A stretch of DNA of 64,000 nucleotides, from positions 581,001-645,000 of the forward strand of contig NZ_AMBZ01000002.1 of the NCBI RefSeq assembly GCF_000293805.1, in the 5' to 3' direction. This DNA is from Paenibacillus alvei DSM 29. GTDB taxonomy: Bacteria > Bacillota > Bacilli > Paenibacillales > Paenibacillaceae. Positions 48,135 through 58,458 of this stretch are shown here, piece by piece. The position numbers and the translations under genes are program-made. Position 1 is the stretch's first letter. Each line of letters opens with the position of its first letter. The notes under the pieces are model-generated. The model searched no databases and had not been told where the DNA came from. It saw only the letters and a program-made list of their open reading frames with translations.

Positions 48135-48860
48135 TTATACAAGCGGTGTCTTTAGCGGCGTCCCCGGCTTGCGCGGATAGGCCTTAGGGGTTGTCCCCTT
48201 CTTCGTCATCACTACGATATGACAATCGGATTGCTCTACTGGAAGCTTCAATGCATAATCAGCCGTGAAGGTCGCCTGCAGCACCTGAAGGCTCCGCTTC
48301 GCTTCTACAATCTCTTCCTGTGGATTTGTCCCTTTCATCGCAGCGAACGTCCCGCCTGGACGTACGAACGGCAGGCAGAACTCATTTAGCACGTTCAATC
48401 TTGCAACAGCGCGTGCCGTCACAAGATCATACTGATCGCGATGCTCCGGCTTGCGTGCAACCTCTTCTGCGCGACCATGAATGCAGGAAACGCCTGTTAA
48501 TCCAAGCTCCTGTACCAAATGATTCAGAAATACGATCCGTTTGTTAAGGGAATCAACAATTGTCAGCTTAATATGCGGAAACATAATTGCGAGCGGTATC
48601 CCTGGAAAGCCTGCACCTGATCCGATATCCGCCATGCGCTTCACACTCATCATATCGACGTGAAAGCCTAACGTTAGCGAATCATAGAAATGCTTCTCGT
48701 ATACGAGCTCACGCTCTGTAATGCCTGTCAAATTCATTTTTTCATTCCACTCAACCAACACACGGTAATACGTATCGAGCTGGTTCCATTGTATATCTGT
48801 AACCGGCGGCCATCCATGTCCGGACAGCCAGCCTTGGAACTGTTCTTGCAATGCATCCAT
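48135..48860 (-). CDS. rsmG: 16S rRNA (guanine-527-N7)-methyltransferase RsmG
   Basis: A 241-residue protein. ATG 48860 (MDALQEQFQGWL) has GAGGAG 10 nt upstream. It has the Rossmann SAM motif DIGSGAGFPGIPLAI, IVDSLNKRIVFLNHL, and DLVTARAVARLNVLNEFCLPF. It methylates G527 of 16S rRNA; loss gives low-level streptomycin resistance. Same strand as mnmG, 68 bp downstream. Confidence 0.96.
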   Translation of the reverse strand: MDALQEQFQGWLSGHGWPPVTDIQWNQLDTYYRVLVEWNEKMNLTGITERELVYEKHFYDSLTLGFHVDMMSVKRMADIGSGAGFPGIPLAIMFPHIKLTIVDSLNKRIVFLNHLVQELGLTGVSCIHGRAEEVARKPEHRDQYDLVTARAVARLNVLNEFCLPFVRPGGTFAAMKGTNPQEEIVEAKRSLQVLQATFTADYALKLPVEQSDCHIVVMTKKGTTPKAYPRKPGTPLKTPLV

Positions 48861-48928
48861 TACTGGCAATCTCCTCTTCTGCAGTTAGTATCCCATTCCT
48901 GCATACTTGCCACAGCCTACATCCTCAA

Positions 48929-50827
48929 TTACGCCTCAGCATGCTTCTCAGCTGTTACACGGTTATAGTGCTCCAAGTATACAAGCAGGATCGAAATATC
49001 CGCAGGAGTTACACCGGAAATACGCGACGCTTGCCCGATCGACAGCGGACGGATTTTCGTCAGCTTTTGCTTCGCTTCCGACGCAATTCCATGAACTACA
49101 TCGTAATCGATATCCTGCGGGATAAGCTTCTTCTCCATCTTTGCCAGACGCTCTACCTGCAGCAGTTGCTTCTCAATATATCCTGCATACTTTATTTGAA
49201 TTTCAACTTGTTCCTTTATCTCATCGTCCAGCTCCAGCGGTGATGGAAATAACTTATCCACATGTGAATAAGTTATTTCTGGACGTCTCAGCAATGTCAC
49301 TGCATCACACCCGTTGGTCAGTGGAGCGGAACCCGCTTCAGCAAGCATTGACTGTACAGCCTCATCCGGCTTTACCTTCGTTGCCTTCAGGCGCTCCATC
49401 TCTTGACCAACCAAGTCAAGCTTATGCTGGAATGCTGCGTATCTCTCATCGGTAATAAGGCCAATCTCATGCCCGATATCCGTCAAGCGCATATCCGCAT
49501 TGTCATGGCGAAGCAGCAATCTATATTCTGCGCGAGAAGTAAGCAAGCGATAAGGCTCATTGGTTCCCTTCGTCACGAGATCATCAATCAGAACGCCAAT
49601 GTAAGCTTGCGAACGATTCAAGATGACAGCAGGCTTGCCCTGTACCTTACGCGCGGCATTAATGCCGGCCATAACCCCCTGTGCAGCAGCCTCCTCATAA
49701 CCGGATGTTCCGTTAATTTGCCCAGCTGTGAACAAGCCATCGACCCGCTTCGTTTCAAGAGTTGGCCACAACTGTGTCGGTACGACTGCATCATACTCAA
49801 TCGCATAACCGGTTCGCATCATTTCTGCATTCTCAAGTCCTGGAACAGAGCGCAGAATTTGTAGCTGTACATCTTCAGGCATACTCGTTGACAGACCCTG
49901 CACATAATACTCAGCCGTATCCTTCCCTTCTGGCTCAAGGAAGATTTGGTGTTTCGGCTTATCAGCAAAACGAACAATTTTATCTTCAATGGACGGGCAA
50001 TAGCGAGGTCCTGTACCTTCTATGACACCAGAGAACATCGGTGCACGATGCAAGTTCTCATTAATAATGCGATGCGTATTCTCTGACGTATACGTCAACC
50101 AGCAAGGAAGCTGCTCATTATCGGAAGACTTCGTCTCATAAGAGAAGAACTTCGGATGATCGTCTCCAGGCTGGATTTCTGTTTTGGAAAAGTCGATCGT
50201 CCCACCATTCACCCGTGGAGGTGTACCTGTCTTGAAGCGAACGAGATCAAATCCGAGATTGCGCAAACATTCGGACAGCTTCAAGGAAGGCTGCTGGTTA
50301 TTCGGGCCGCTCTCATACATCAGCTCACCGATAATAATTTTGCCCCGCAGGTACGTACCTGTCGTTAAGACAACCGCTTTCGAACGGAATATAGCGCCTG
50401 ATTTCGTGATGACACCTACACATTTACCGTTTTCCACGATCAGTTCCTCAACCATGCCTTGACGCAGCGTCAAGTTCGGCGTCGTTTCCACCGTTTCCTT
50501 CATTTTCGCCTGATACAATACCTTGTCGGCCTGGGCACGCAGTGCGTGAACGGCAGGCCCTTTCCCTGTATTGAGCATCCGCATTTGAATAAGGGTTTTG
50601 TCAATATTGCGGCCCATTTCTCCGCCTAATGCGTCGATTTCACGTACAACATGGCCCTTAGCTGGGCCACCAATGGAAGGGTTGCACGGCATGAAAGCAA
50701 CCATATCCAGGTTAATCGTCAATAGCAGCGTATCGCAGCCCATCCGTGCAGAAGCAAGTGCCGCTTCACAGCCCGCATGGCCCGCTCCGATAACTATTAC
50801 ATCATATTTTCCCGCCTCAAATGGCAT
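48929..50827 (-). CDS. mnmG: tRNA uridine-5-carboxymethylaminomethyl modification enzyme MnmG (GidA)
   Basis: A 632-residue FAD protein. ATG 50827 ([24 protein letters not shown]) follows GGAGGG. The dinucleotide-binding motif [34 protein letters not shown] and the C-terminal [21 protein letters not shown] mark MnmG. With MnmE it installs cmnm5U34 on certain tRNAs. Its reading frame contains an inverted DnaA-box pair (49254-49271). Confidence 0.97.
   Translation of the reverse strand: MPFEAGKYDVIVIGAGHAGCEAALASARMGCDTLLLTINLDMVAFMPCNPSIGGPAKGHVVREIDALGGEMGRNIDKTLIQMRMLNTGKGPAVHALRAQADKVLYQAKMKETVETTPNLTLRQGMVEELIVENGKCVGVITKSGAIFRSKAVVLTTGTYLRGKIIIGELMYESGPNNQQPSLKLSECLRNLGFDLVRFKTGTPPRVNGGTIDFSKTEIQPGDDHPKFFSYETKSSDNEQLPCWLTYTSENTHRIINENLHRAPMFSGVIEGTGPRYCPSIEDKIVRFADKPKHQIFLEPEGKDTAEYYVQGLSTSMPEDVQLQILRSVPGLENAEMMRTGYAIEYDAVVPTQLWPTLETKRVDGLFTAGQINGTSGYEEAAAQGVMAGINAARKVQGKPAVILNRSQAYIGVLIDDLVTKGTNEPYRLLTSRAEYRLLLRHDNADMRLTDIGHEIGLITDERYAAFQHKLDLVGQEMERLKATKVKPDEAVQSMLAEAGSAPLTNGCDAVTLLRRPEITYSHVDKLFPSPLELDDEIKEQVEIQIKYAGYIEKQLLQVERLAKMEKKLIPQDIDYDVVHGIASEAKQKLTKIRPLSIGQASRISGVTPADISILLVYLEHYNRVTAEKHAEA
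49247..49278. repeat. Inverted DnaA-box pair in a 32-bp palindrome inside mnmG
   Basis: TTATCCACA (49254-49262, plus) directly abuts TGTGAATAA (49263-49271, minus); flanks AAATAAC and GTTATTT extend the dyad to 32 bp with one mismatch. It is coding DNA (SHVDKLF region of MnmG). It lies ~5.7 kb from the oriC box cluster. Confidence 0.75.
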
Positions 50828-50902
50828 GGGGCTCCCTCCTTTTACTACTTCTCTATGATAAACAACACTCACGGCAAAACGACCGTATCCGTGTTCGCTT
50901 TT

Positions 50903-52279
50903 CTATTTTCCAAGACAGAACTGAGAGAAAATTTGATCAATCAGTGAATCGCCAACTGCGTCTCCGATAATTTCACCGAGCAGCTCCCAAGCGGTGCGTA
51001 CGTCGATTTGAATCATGTCGATTGGTATTCCCTGTTGGGAAGCCCCCACAGCATCTTTTAATGCCTGCAGCGACTTCTTGAGAAGCGCAATATGCCGTAC
51101 GTTGCTGACATACGTCATATCTCCCGCTTCAATTCCTCCACTGATGAACAACTCAGAGATTACCTTTTCAAGCGCGTCGACGCCTTCCTGTTCCTTCGCC
51201 GACATGCGCACAATCTGATTCTCACCGAATGCCTCCTTTAACGGAGCATCATCCAACACCGTAGGCAGATCCATTTTATTCACAATCACAATCACTTGTC
51301 TACCCGTAATTTGCTCCATCCACTCGCGCTCATCCGGATGAAGCTCATCATTATTGTTCACAACGAACAATATCAAGTCTGCTTCCTGAAGGGCACTGCG
51401 AGAACGCTCCACTCCGATTCGTTCAACGACATCTGTCGTCTCCCGAATGCCGGCTGTGTCCAGGAGACGCAGCGGAATTCCGTTAATTGTTACGAATTGC
51501 TCGACTACATCGCGAGTTGTCCCCGGAATATCGGTTACAATCGCTTTATTATCTTGGGCAAGCGTATTGAGCAGCGATGATTTACCGACATTCGGTCTGC
51601 CGATAATCGCTGTCACAATACCCTCCCTCAATATTTTCCCTTCGGATGCGGTTTTCAACAGCCGCATGACCTCTTCCATAACATGCCCGCATTTATCTTG
51701 GATAAAGGCGCTTGTCAGCTCCTCTACATCATGCTCAGGATAGTCGATATTCACTTCAATATGAGCAAGTGTCTCAATGAGTGTATGACGGAGTGACTTG
51801 ATTCGGTTAGACAATTGACCTTGCGCCTGCTTCATAGCGATGCTGAAGGCGCGATCCGACTTCGAGCGAATGAGATCAATGACCGCCTCAGCCTGTGACA
51901 AGTCAATTCTTCCGTTCAAGAAGGCTCGCTTCGTGAACTCGCCTGGCTCCGCCAAGCGAATCCCCTGCTGAAGCAGAATATCCATCACTTTCCGCACCGA
52001 AATAATCCCGCCATGTGTGTTGATTTCGACAACATCCTCAGTCGTAAACGAACGCGGCCCGCGCATCACGCTTACGAGCACTTCCTCTACCCGCTCTCCA
52101 GACTTCGGATCAACAATATGTCCGTAATGTATTGTATGGCTTTCCGCCTCTGTCAGCTTCGTTTTCGAACGGAATATGCGATCAACCTCAGCAAAAGATC
52201 CCTCTCCGCTTACTCGGATAATCGCTATACCGCCTTCTCCAAGCGGTGTAGATACCGCTGCGATTGGTTCGTAATTCAT
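50903..52279 (-). CDS. mnmE: tRNA modification GTPase MnmE (TrmE)
   Basis: A 458-residue protein from ATG 52279 ([28 protein letters not shown]), with GGAGG 10 nt upstream. N-terminal tetrahydrofolate-binding domain, helical domain, and an inserted GTPase domain with [20 protein letters not shown] and NKMD. The C-terminal FCLGK carries the conserved Cys (C-[IL]-G-K). It works with MnmG, 75 bp downstream. Confidence 0.97.
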   Translation of the reverse strand: MNYEPIAAVSTPLGEGGIAIIRVSGEGSFAEVDRIFRSKTKLTEAESHTIHYGHIVDPKSGERVEEVLVSVMRGPRSFTTEDVVEINTHGGIISVRKVMDILLQQGIRLAEPGEFTKRAFLNGRIDLSQAEAVIDLIRSKSDRAFSIAMKQAQGQLSNRIKSLRHTLIETLAHIEVNIDYPEHDVEELTSAFIQDKCGHVMEEVMRLLKTASEGKILREGIVTAIIGRPNVGKSSLLNTLAQDNKAIVTDIPGTTRDVVEQFVTINGIPLRLLDTAGIRETTDVVERIGVERSRSALQEADLILFVVNNNDELHPDEREWMEQITGRQVIVIVNKMDLPTVLDDAPLKEAFGENQIVRMSAKEQEGVDALEKVISELFISGGIEAGDMTYVSNVRHIALLKKSLQALKDAVGASQQGIPIDMIQIDVRTAWELLGEIIGDAVGDSLIDQIFSQFCLGK

Positions 52280-52380
52280 CCTAATAATGACCTCCGCACA
52301 TATAGGGTACATTTATATTATCTCATTTTACGTCAAACACCTAATCATGAAATCCAATTCTGGTTCAGCAAAAAACGAAA

Positions 52381-52424
52381 AAATGCAATGAGAGCACCCT
52401 GAACCAGGCGCAATCATTGCATTT
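52381..52424. terminator. Terminator of the rnpA-yidC-jag transcript
   Basis: An 11-bp stem (52381-52391 with 52414-52424), AAATGCAATGA with TCATTGCATTT, loop of 22 nt, with T-runs on both strands. It lies 50 bp after the jag stop. Confidence 0.75.
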
Positions 52425-52474
52425 TCTATCTGTCTATGCGTTCTGAATAGAGGTATTCATAAGTGCAGTCATGC

Positions 52475-53239
52475 CTATTTAATCATAATGACTACGCGCC
52501 GGTTTGGCTCTTCGCCTTTACTGCAAGTTTTCACTTTCGGATGATCCTGCAGCTTCGCATGAATAATCTTGCGATCCTGCGCCGTCATCGGCTCCAGCAC
52601 AACCTCTTGCCGGGAACGAATAACTTTGTTCGCGAGCCGCTCAGATAAGGATTCGAGCGTTTTCTTACGTCGCTCACGGAACTGCTCTGCATCAAGAATA
52701 ATACGGAGATGATGCTTGGAATAACGATTGGCTACCAGGTTCGCCAAATATTGAAGCGAATCCAGCGTCTGACCGCGGCGACCGATAATGAGGCCCAAGT
52801 CCGAGCCGCTAATATCAAGCGTTACCGTGTCCTTCCTCTTATGTACTGCAACTTCTACATCAAGCCCCATCGAGCGGGCAACATCCACAATGAATTGCTT
52901 TGCTTCTTCAATCGGATCTATATCGTCATCTGAGACAGCGCTCCTGCCCGTCTCCTGATCCTTTGATATAGTTGCTGTTTGCTTATCGGCCACAACAGAA
53001 GATGTCTGAACTGGCTTCGATGATGTTGATTGTGTTGTAGGCTCAGAGAGCGGGACATCCTTGTCCGGAAGAAGTGTCAGTTCGACCTTCGCCGGACGTA
53101 CCCCGATAAGTCCGAACAGCCCGCGTGATGGCTTCTCCAGCACGCGAACAGATACGCGATCCTCGGTTACGTTCATTCGTTCCAAACCGTTCTTTATTGC
53201 ATCTTCGATCGTCTTTCCCGATACAACGAGCGTATTCAT
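52475..53239 (-). CDS. jag: RNA-binding protein Jag (KhpB)
   Basis: A 254-residue protein: Jag_N domain (MNTLVVSGKTIEDAIKNGLERM, GLFGLIGVRPAKVEL), a polar Ser/Thr/Gln linker, KH domain (LDISGSDLGLIIGRRGQTLDSLQYLANLV) and R3H domain (EPMTAQDRKIIHAKLQDHPKVKTCSKGEEPNRRVVI). It binds RNA with KhpA and affects cell-wall synthesis and sporulation. Start overlaps the yidC stop as ATGA. Confidence 0.96.
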   Translation of the reverse strand: MNTLVVSGKTIEDAIKNGLERMNVTEDRVSVRVLEKPSRGLFGLIGVRPAKVELTLLPDKDVPLSEPTTQSTSSKPVQTSSVVADKQTATISKDQETGRSAVSDDDIDPIEEAKQFIVDVARSMGLDVEVAVHKRKDTVTLDISGSDLGLIIGRRGQTLDSLQYLANLVANRYSKHHLRIILDAEQFRERRKKTLESLSERLANKVIRSRQEVVLEPMTAQDRKIIHAKLQDHPKVKTCSKGEEPNRRVVIMIK

Positions 53240-54015
53240 TTCGCCGGACGAACCTCCTTATCCTTATCGCGATAAAGGAAATAGTTCTGAACAATAGTAA
53301 AGACGTTGCTGTATACCCAGTACAACGGAAGTGCCGCTGGGAAGTTGATCGACATGACGAAGATCAACACTGGGAAGATAAGCATCATAAACTGCATTGG
53401 GCCTTGCATTGGATTTTGGCTTGCCATCATCTTGGACTGCAAGAACGTCGTCAAGGCAGCCACAACTGGCAAAATGTAAAACGGATCCGCCTCGCCCAAC
53501 TTGAGCCACAAGAACGTATGCTCACGGATTGCTGAGTTCATATAGATCGCATTATACAAAGCAATAAATACTGGCATTTGAATGAAGATTGGCAAGCATC
53601 CCGCAAGCGGATTCACGTTATGCTGTTGGAACAGCTTCATCGTTTCTTCCTGCTGCTTCTGCGGGTTATCCTTATGCTTCTTTTTTATTTCAGCGAGCTG
53701 AGGCTGCAGCTTCTGCATTTCCTTCGAGCTGCGCATTTGCTTAACTGTAAGCGGCAAGATACACAGACGAACAATAACGGTTAGCAGCAAGATGGCGAAT
53801 CCATACTCCCCGCTGAACCAGCCTGCGAATGTATCAAGTGCTAGTGAAAAATAATAGACCACGTTACGCTCCCAGAAGTTACCTTGCAGCAAATCCTCCG
53901 TCTTCAGCGTAGTGGTCGTGGACGTACATCCCGACAATACAACGATCAACAGCACAGAAACCGCTACCAAGAGCCATTTGCGGTTCGAGAACAACTTGTT
54001 CAGCGACAATAGCAT
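53236..54015 (-). CDS. yidC: Membrane protein insertase YidC (SpoIIIJ/OxaA-like)
   Basis: A 259-residue protein from ATG 54015 (MLLSLNKLFSNRKWLLVAV), with a lipoprotein signal (VVLSGC). Five membrane segments follow; the conserved core MRSSKEMQKLQPQLAEIKKK, and PLAGCLPIFIQMPVFIALYNAI, are the YidC/Oxa1 hallmarks. It inserts membrane proteins with or without SecYEG. Part of rnpA-yidC-jag, overlapping jag by 4 bp. Confidence 0.95.
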   Translation of the reverse strand: MLLSLNKLFSNRKWLLVAVSVLLIVVLSGCTSTTTTLKTEDLLQGNFWERNVVYYFSLALDTFAGWFSGEYGFAILLLTVIVRLCILPLTVKQMRSSKEMQKLQPQLAEIKKKHKDNPQKQQEETMKLFQQHNVNPLAGCLPIFIQMPVFIALYNAIYMNSAIREHTFLWLKLGEADPFYILPVVAALTTFLQSKMMASQNPMQGPMQFMMLIFPVLIFVMSINFPAALPLYWVYSNVFTIVQNYFLYRDKDKEVRPAK

Positions 54016-54120
54016 AACCCCTCTCTTAACCTTCCGATTCCAAAGTAAATATATCACATTTCCCATCTTAAAGGAAACGATTCAACAGGTGTATCGTGCG
54101 ATATTGCTGACAATTCAATT

Positions 54121-54459
54121 TCATTTATATATAGAAGCTTTTCGCATGACATGATTGACGCTCTTGGCAAGCTTCTCATAGTCCATCTCTGTTGCGCCTT
54201 TGCGCACAATGAACACCAAATCGACATGATCCTTAATGCGATCTGCCTGAAGTCTGACAATTTCCTTGATCATGCGGCGCATTCGATTGCGCACTACCGC
54301 ATTGCCTATCTTTTTGCTTGCCGATATTCCTACACGGAACCGTTCAACCTTTGGCTGTTCGTATACGTACAGCACCAGCTGATGGTTGGCAAAGGAACGA
54401 CCATTGCGGTAAACACGGGTAAAGTCTGCGCGATCCTGCAGCCGATACTGTTTTTGCAT
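54121..54459 (-). CDS. rnpA: Ribonuclease P protein component
   Basis: A 112-residue basic protein with the RnpA signature RFRVGISASKKIGNAVVRNRMRRMIKEIVR. It assists the RNase P RNA in tRNA 5' maturation. It lies 208 bp after rpmH with a terminator hairpin in between, so rnpA is expressed by partial readthrough or its own promoter. Confidence 0.97.
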   Translation of the reverse strand: MQKQYRLQDRADFTRVYRNGRSFANHQLVLYVYEQPKVERFRVGISASKKIGNAVVRNRMRRMIKEIVRLQADRIKDHVDLVFIVRKGATEMDYEKLAKSVNHVMRKASIYK

Positions 54460-54633
54460 CGGATCTTTCTCCTATCTGTCCGAATTAACTACGCTCTTCC
54501 CTACTCGGAAATACTCGAATGGTATGATCCAAGTATAGGCACCTGCGGAACGGAATAAACATTTCTCTCATCTGCACGGTAAAATTCCAATTTGCAAGCA
54601 AGAATATATGCTAACTTCGCCTAAAAAAGAAAA

Positions 54634-54653
54634 AAGACCACCGAGGTGGTCTT
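54634..54653 (-). terminator. Terminator between rpmH and rnpA
   Basis: An 8-bp stem AAGACCAC with GTGGTCTT (54634-54641 with 54646-54653), 4-nt loop, followed on the minus strand by TTTT and further T's. It lies 15 bp after the rpmH stop, so much rpmH mRNA should end here before rnpA. Confidence 0.88.
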
Positions 54654-54667
54654 GTATTCACGCGATC

Positions 54668-54802
54668 TTATGCGCTCAATACTTTTCTGCCTTTTTGGCG
54701 ACGAGCAGCCAACACCTTACGGCCGTTTTTCGTGCTCATTCTTTTACGGAAACCGTGAACTTTCTTACGTTTGCTCACGTTAGGTTTAAATGTCGGTTTC
54801 AA
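54668..54802 (-). CDS. rpmH: Ribosomal protein bL34
   Basis: A 44-residue gene: [21 protein letters not shown], then [23 protein letters not shown], the complete L34 sequence. The start is TTG (54802), preceded by GAGGAGGTGC; no in-frame ATG precedes it. It begins next to oriC and is transcribed away from it. Confidence 0.97.
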   Translation of the reverse strand: MKPTFKPNVSKRKKVHGFRKRMSTKNGRKVLAARRQKGRKVLSA

Positions 54803-55479
54803 CGTATTGCACCTCCTCGAACGAGATATGTCATGGTGAACCATTCATTGCTACGTTTATCTGTCTGCGCAAAATTCCTTTTTACATTTAATCAGAATAC
54901 GGACCAAAAGTCAATCCTCACCGATCCTCTTCCTCTTCCAACTCCCCTCCTAAAATCATGCGAATTGAAAAAATAACGTTCTTATATGTATAGAAACAAT
55001 TATCCACATTCCGATCTTCGATTAATCTCGACACCTTCGGTTATTCACATGTGCAAAACTAAAAATTATCGACATTTTCCTTCCTAGACCTGTGCACAAA
55101 AAATAAGGGGACTTTGTCCGGACTTGTCAACAAGAAACAGGTTATAAACAATATCTAGTGGTGTAGATAACATTTATGCACAAGTTATTGAATTTGTGGA
55201 TAAAATCCGCTCGATCATTGAAATATAAGGGCTCATCTGCTATGATTATATTGTTTTTCGGTTGTGAATAGAGGTTGTGGATATTTAATTATCAACAGTC
55301 TGTGGATAAAGTTGTGAACAATTTATACTCACTTGTTAAAAAGTTGTTCGACATGATCTGCACATTGTGGATAAATAGTTGTAAGAAACGGTATACTTCG
55401 ACAGCAGCATGTCTGATGTTTCGTAGAAAGTACGAGAAATTTCTCGACCTATGCAGGATCATCAGCATGTCAGCATAGA
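54803..55479. other. oriC: oriC part 1: DnaA-box cluster between rpmH and dnaA
   Basis: AT-rich, non-coding. DnaA-box matches (TTATCCACA and variants of TTRTNCACA): plus strand 55000-55008, 55041-55049 (TTATTCACA), 55174-55182 (TTATGCACA); minus strand 55091-55099, 55195-55203, 55263-55271 (one mismatch), 55276-55284 (one mismatch), 55301-55309, 55313-55321, 55366-55374. This is the upstream half of a bipartite origin as in B. subtilis (box-rich region before dnaA). No DnaA-trio is seen here. Confidence 0.93.
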
Positions 55480-55596
55480 CCCCGACAATACGCTCTTATC
55501 AAGGAAATGTTCCCTTATCGACTTTGCATCGACTCGAACTTCCTTTCATAAGAGGGCTTTCTGCGCCTTGCGGAGCCTTTTTGCGTCTTGTCGGGG
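55480..55596 (+). promoter_or_regulatory. Folded dnaA leader with a terminator-like hairpin
   Basis: CCCCGACAATACGC (55480-55493) pairs with GCGTCTTGTCGGGG (55583-55596; 13 of 14). Inside it, CTCTTATCAAGGAA (55493-55506) pairs with TTCCTTTCATAAGAG (55540-55554), and GGCT...AGCC (55555-55577) forms a hairpin directly followed by T5. A competing short hairpin AAGGAA/TTCCCTT exists near 55501-55515. It lies ~80 bp upstream of dnaA and could attenuate dnaA transcription; that is inference. Confidence 0.55.
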
Positions 55597-55676
55597 CAAT
55601 TGTCCTTTTTTCAGGCGTAATTGCCGGTAAGCGCGTCATATGAAGACGCAGCAGGCTTGAAGGAGTGAAACAATCT

Positions 55677-57032
55677 GTGGAGCGCCAAGCAAATGAACAT
55701 TGGCAGGAAATATTGTCCGTTATCCAGACGAAGCTGAGCAAACCTAGCTTTGATACCTGGTTCAAGGCCACAAAAGCTGTAAAGTTTACAGACTCGCAGC
55801 TGCTCATTACCGCACCGAATACGTTTTCGGTCGAATGGCTCGAGAGCCGCTATACAAAGCTTGTCAGCTCGACAGTAATGGAAGAAACGGGCAAGCAGGT
55901 GGACGTCAAGTTCATTATTGAAGAAGCAGCTCAAGCGGAAGCTGAAATCGTGCAGCCACAGGCTTCACCGGCTCGAGTCGCTGTCTATGATGAACCGGCT
56001 TCCAATATGCTTAACCCAAAATATACGTTCGATACATTCGTCATTGGCTCGAACAACCGCTTTGCGCATGCTGCATCGCTCGCCGTCGCTGAAGCGCCGG
56101 CTAAAGCATACAACCCGCTATTTTTATATGGAGGCGTAGGTCTCGGCAAAACGCATCTCATGCACGCAATCGGCCATTATATTTTGGAGCACAATCCTGC
56201 AAGCCGCGTCGTTTATACGACATCAGAAAAATTCATGAATGAGTTCATTAATGCCATTCGGGATAATCGCGGAGAGAGTTTCCGCAATAAATATCGCAAT
56301 ATTGACATTTTGCTCATTGACGACATTCAGTTTTTGGCAGGGAAAGAACAAACGCAAGAGGAGTTCTTCCATACATTCAATGCACTGCATAACGAGAACA
56401 AGCACATCGTCCTCTCCAGCGATCGTCCGCCGAAGGAGATCGAAACATTAGAGGAACGGCTGCGCTCTCGCTTTGAATGGGGCTTAATTACGGATATCCA
56501 GCCACCGGATCTGGAGACACGGATCGCGATTCTTCGCAAGAAGGCGAAGGCTGAGAATTTAGATATACCGAATGAAGCTATGGTCTATATCGCCAACCAA
56601 ATCAATACGAACATCCGTGAGTTGGAAGGTGCGCTTACACGCGTTGTCGCATTTTCCACGATGACCAACCAAGATATTACAACTCACTTGGCTGCAGAGG
56701 CACTCAAAGATCTCATCCCATCCAGCCGTCCAAAGATGATTACGATCCAGGACATTCAGCATAAGGTAGGAGAGTTCTATGGCTTGAAGATGGAGGATTT
56801 CAAAGCGCGCAAGAGAACGAAAGCCGTAGCTTTTCCTCGTCAAATCGCCATGTATTTATCGCGGGAGCTCACTGATTATTCATTGCCGAAAATCGGAGAG
56901 GCATTTGGCGGACGAGATCATACGACCGTCATTCATGCCCATGAAAAAATCACGCAAAATCTGCAGGAAGATCAGGATCTATATAAGGTCGTTCAGAACC
57001 TGATCGACAAAATTAAAAATCCAACGCTGTGA
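55677..57032 (+). CDS. dnaA: Chromosomal replication initiator DnaA
   Basis: A 451-residue protein. GTG 55677 is preferred (AGGAG 11 nt upstream; relatives start with an acidic residue then a short stretch to W-Q-E-I-L); GTG 55665 overlaps the RBS. Domain I (W-Q-E-I-L ... [10 protein letters not shown]), variable domain II, AAA+ domain III ([30 protein letters not shown]) and domain IV with helix-turn-helix ([33 protein letters not shown]). It binds the boxes at oriC and opens the DUE. Confidence 0.97.
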   Translation: MERQANEHWQEILSVIQTKLSKPSFDTWFKATKAVKFTDSQLLITAPNTFSVEWLESRYTKLVSSTVMEETGKQVDVKFIIEEAAQAEAEIVQPQASPARVAVYDEPASNMLNPKYTFDTFVIGSNNRFAHAASLAVAEAPAKAYNPLFLYGGVGLGKTHLMHAIGHYILEHNPASRVVYTTSEKFMNEFINAIRDNRGESFRNKYRNIDILLIDDIQFLAGKEQTQEEFFHTFNALHNENKHIVLSSDRPPKEIETLEERLRSRFEWGLITDIQPPDLETRIAILRKKAKAENLDIPNEAMVYIANQINTNIRELEGALTRVVAFSTMTNQDITTHLAAEALKDLIPSSRPKMITIQDIQHKVGEFYGLKMEDFKARKRTKAVAFPRQIAMYLSRELTDYSLPKIGEAFGGRDHTTVIHAHEKITQNLQEDQDLYKVVQNLIDKIKNPTL

Positions 57033-57278
57033 ACAACATAACAAGCCTATACACAATCTATACACATGTGGATAGGCTTTACTTTATGCCTGTTCAGGAG
57101 GGTTATCCACATATTCAGTGCCCCTACTATTACTACTATTATTAAAAAAGATTATATAGATCATCATAAGAAGAGCACATATTCGGCATTTCTCCATTCA
57201 AAAAAAGCCGAATGTCACAAGATTCGAATATAAAGCAACACTAGAACGAGCGCAAAATTGGTGTTAGGGAGTGAACGT
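57033..57278. other. oriC: oriC part 2: DnaA boxes, DnaA-trios and unwinding element
   Basis: TGTGGATAG (57067-57075), immediately preceded by CTATACACA, and TTATCCACA (57103-57111) are DnaA boxes. After a GC-rich CCCC, the plus strand 57124-57144 carries CTACTATTACTACTATTATTA. Its complement read 3'-5' is GAT-GAT-AAT-GAT-GAT-AAT-AAT, the DnaA-trio pattern, followed by AT-rich DNA. The unwinding site therefore lies between dnaA and dnaN, as in B. subtilis. Confidence 0.92.
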
Positions 57279-58421
57279 ATGAAACTTTCGATATTAAAAA
57301 ATGAACTGAACGAAGCGATACAAAACGTATCTAAAGCGATTTCCAGCAGAACGACGATTCCCATTTTAAGCGGGATAAAGGTTGACGTTACGTTTCAAGG
57401 GGTAACCCTTACGGCTAGTGATACAGATATATCCATTCAAACTTTTATCCCTGTGGAGGATGATCGCCAAACGATCGTTCAAGTGGAACGTCCGGGTAGT
57501 GTTGTTTTGCCGGCTAAGTTTTTTGTCGAAATTATTAAAAAGCTGCCTTCACAAGATGTCGAAATCGAAGTAAAGGAGCATTTCCAAACCTTCCTTCGTT
57601 CCGGTACTACCGATATCCAGATGGTTGGACTTGATCCTGAAGAGTATCCAGTTCTCCCTAGTATCGAAGAGAATCAAGTCATTACCGTAAATGGCGATTT
57701 GCTGAAGACGATGATCAAGCAAACGGCATTCGCTATTTCTTCCAACGAAACAACGCCAATTTTAACAGGGGTATTGTGGAATTTAAGCGAAGGAAATTTA
57801 AAATTCGTATCCACAGATCGCCATCGCTTAGCGAGCCGTACAGCAGATATCCAAGCAGATCCTGACATTCGATTCACGAATGTTGTCATTTCTGGCAAAA
57901 CATTGAACGAACTCAGCAAAATTATTCCGGATCAAAATACGATGGTGGACATTGTTGTTGCAGACAATCAAGTCCTGTTCAAAATCGACCGTGTTCTGTT
58001 CTATTCGCGTATTTTGGATGGAACCTATCCGGATACTTCTAAAATTATTCCGCAAAACTATAAAACAGAACTTATTTTGGACACAAAAAAGCTTATTGAT
58101 GCAATTGACCGTGCTTATTTGCTGTCCCGTGAAGATAAAACGAACATTGTTCGCCTGCAAACGAAGGAGGACGGCACGATTGAAATTTCCTCCAGCTCCT
58201 CTGAATTGGGACGCGTTACGGAGCAACTTGATGTGAAGGAATTCAATGGGGATCCACTGCGGATTGCGTTTAACTCCAAATATATGCTCGATGTGTTGAA
58301 GGTTGTCGAGTGTGAAAATATTTTCATCGGATTTACAGGCGCTATGAGTCCAATCATCATTAAGCCGACAGAGCACGTAAGCAGTCTGCATCTCATTTTG
58401 CCTTACCGTACGACAAACTAA
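57279..58421 (+). CDS. dnaN: DNA polymerase III sliding clamp (beta)
   Basis: A 380-residue protein from ATG 57279 (MKLSILKNELNEAIQNVSKAIS), with AGGGAG 8 nt upstream. Three clamp domains; the C-terminal MSPIIIKP and the LILPYRTTN end are typical of DnaN. It tethers the polymerase to DNA. It is ~250 bp after dnaA, with oriC part 2 in between. Confidence 0.97.
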   Translation: MKLSILKNELNEAIQNVSKAISSRTTIPILSGIKVDVTFQGVTLTASDTDISIQTFIPVEDDRQTIVQVERPGSVVLPAKFFVEIIKKLPSQDVEIEVKEHFQTFLRSGTTDIQMVGLDPEEYPVLPSIEENQVITVNGDLLKTMIKQTAFAISSNETTPILTGVLWNLSEGNLKFVSTDRHRLASRTADIQADPDIRFTNVVISGKTLNELSKIIPDQNTMVDIVVADNQVLFKIDRVLFYSRILDGTYPDTSKIIPQNYKTELILDTKKLIDAIDRAYLLSREDKTNIVRLQTKEDGTIEISSSSSELGRVTEQLDVKEFNGDPLRIAFNSKYMLDVLKVVECENIFIGFTGAMSPIIIKPTEHVSSLHLILPYRTTN

Positions 58422-58458
58422 GCAAGATGGCGAACGTGCATCACAAGGAGGAAACGAC

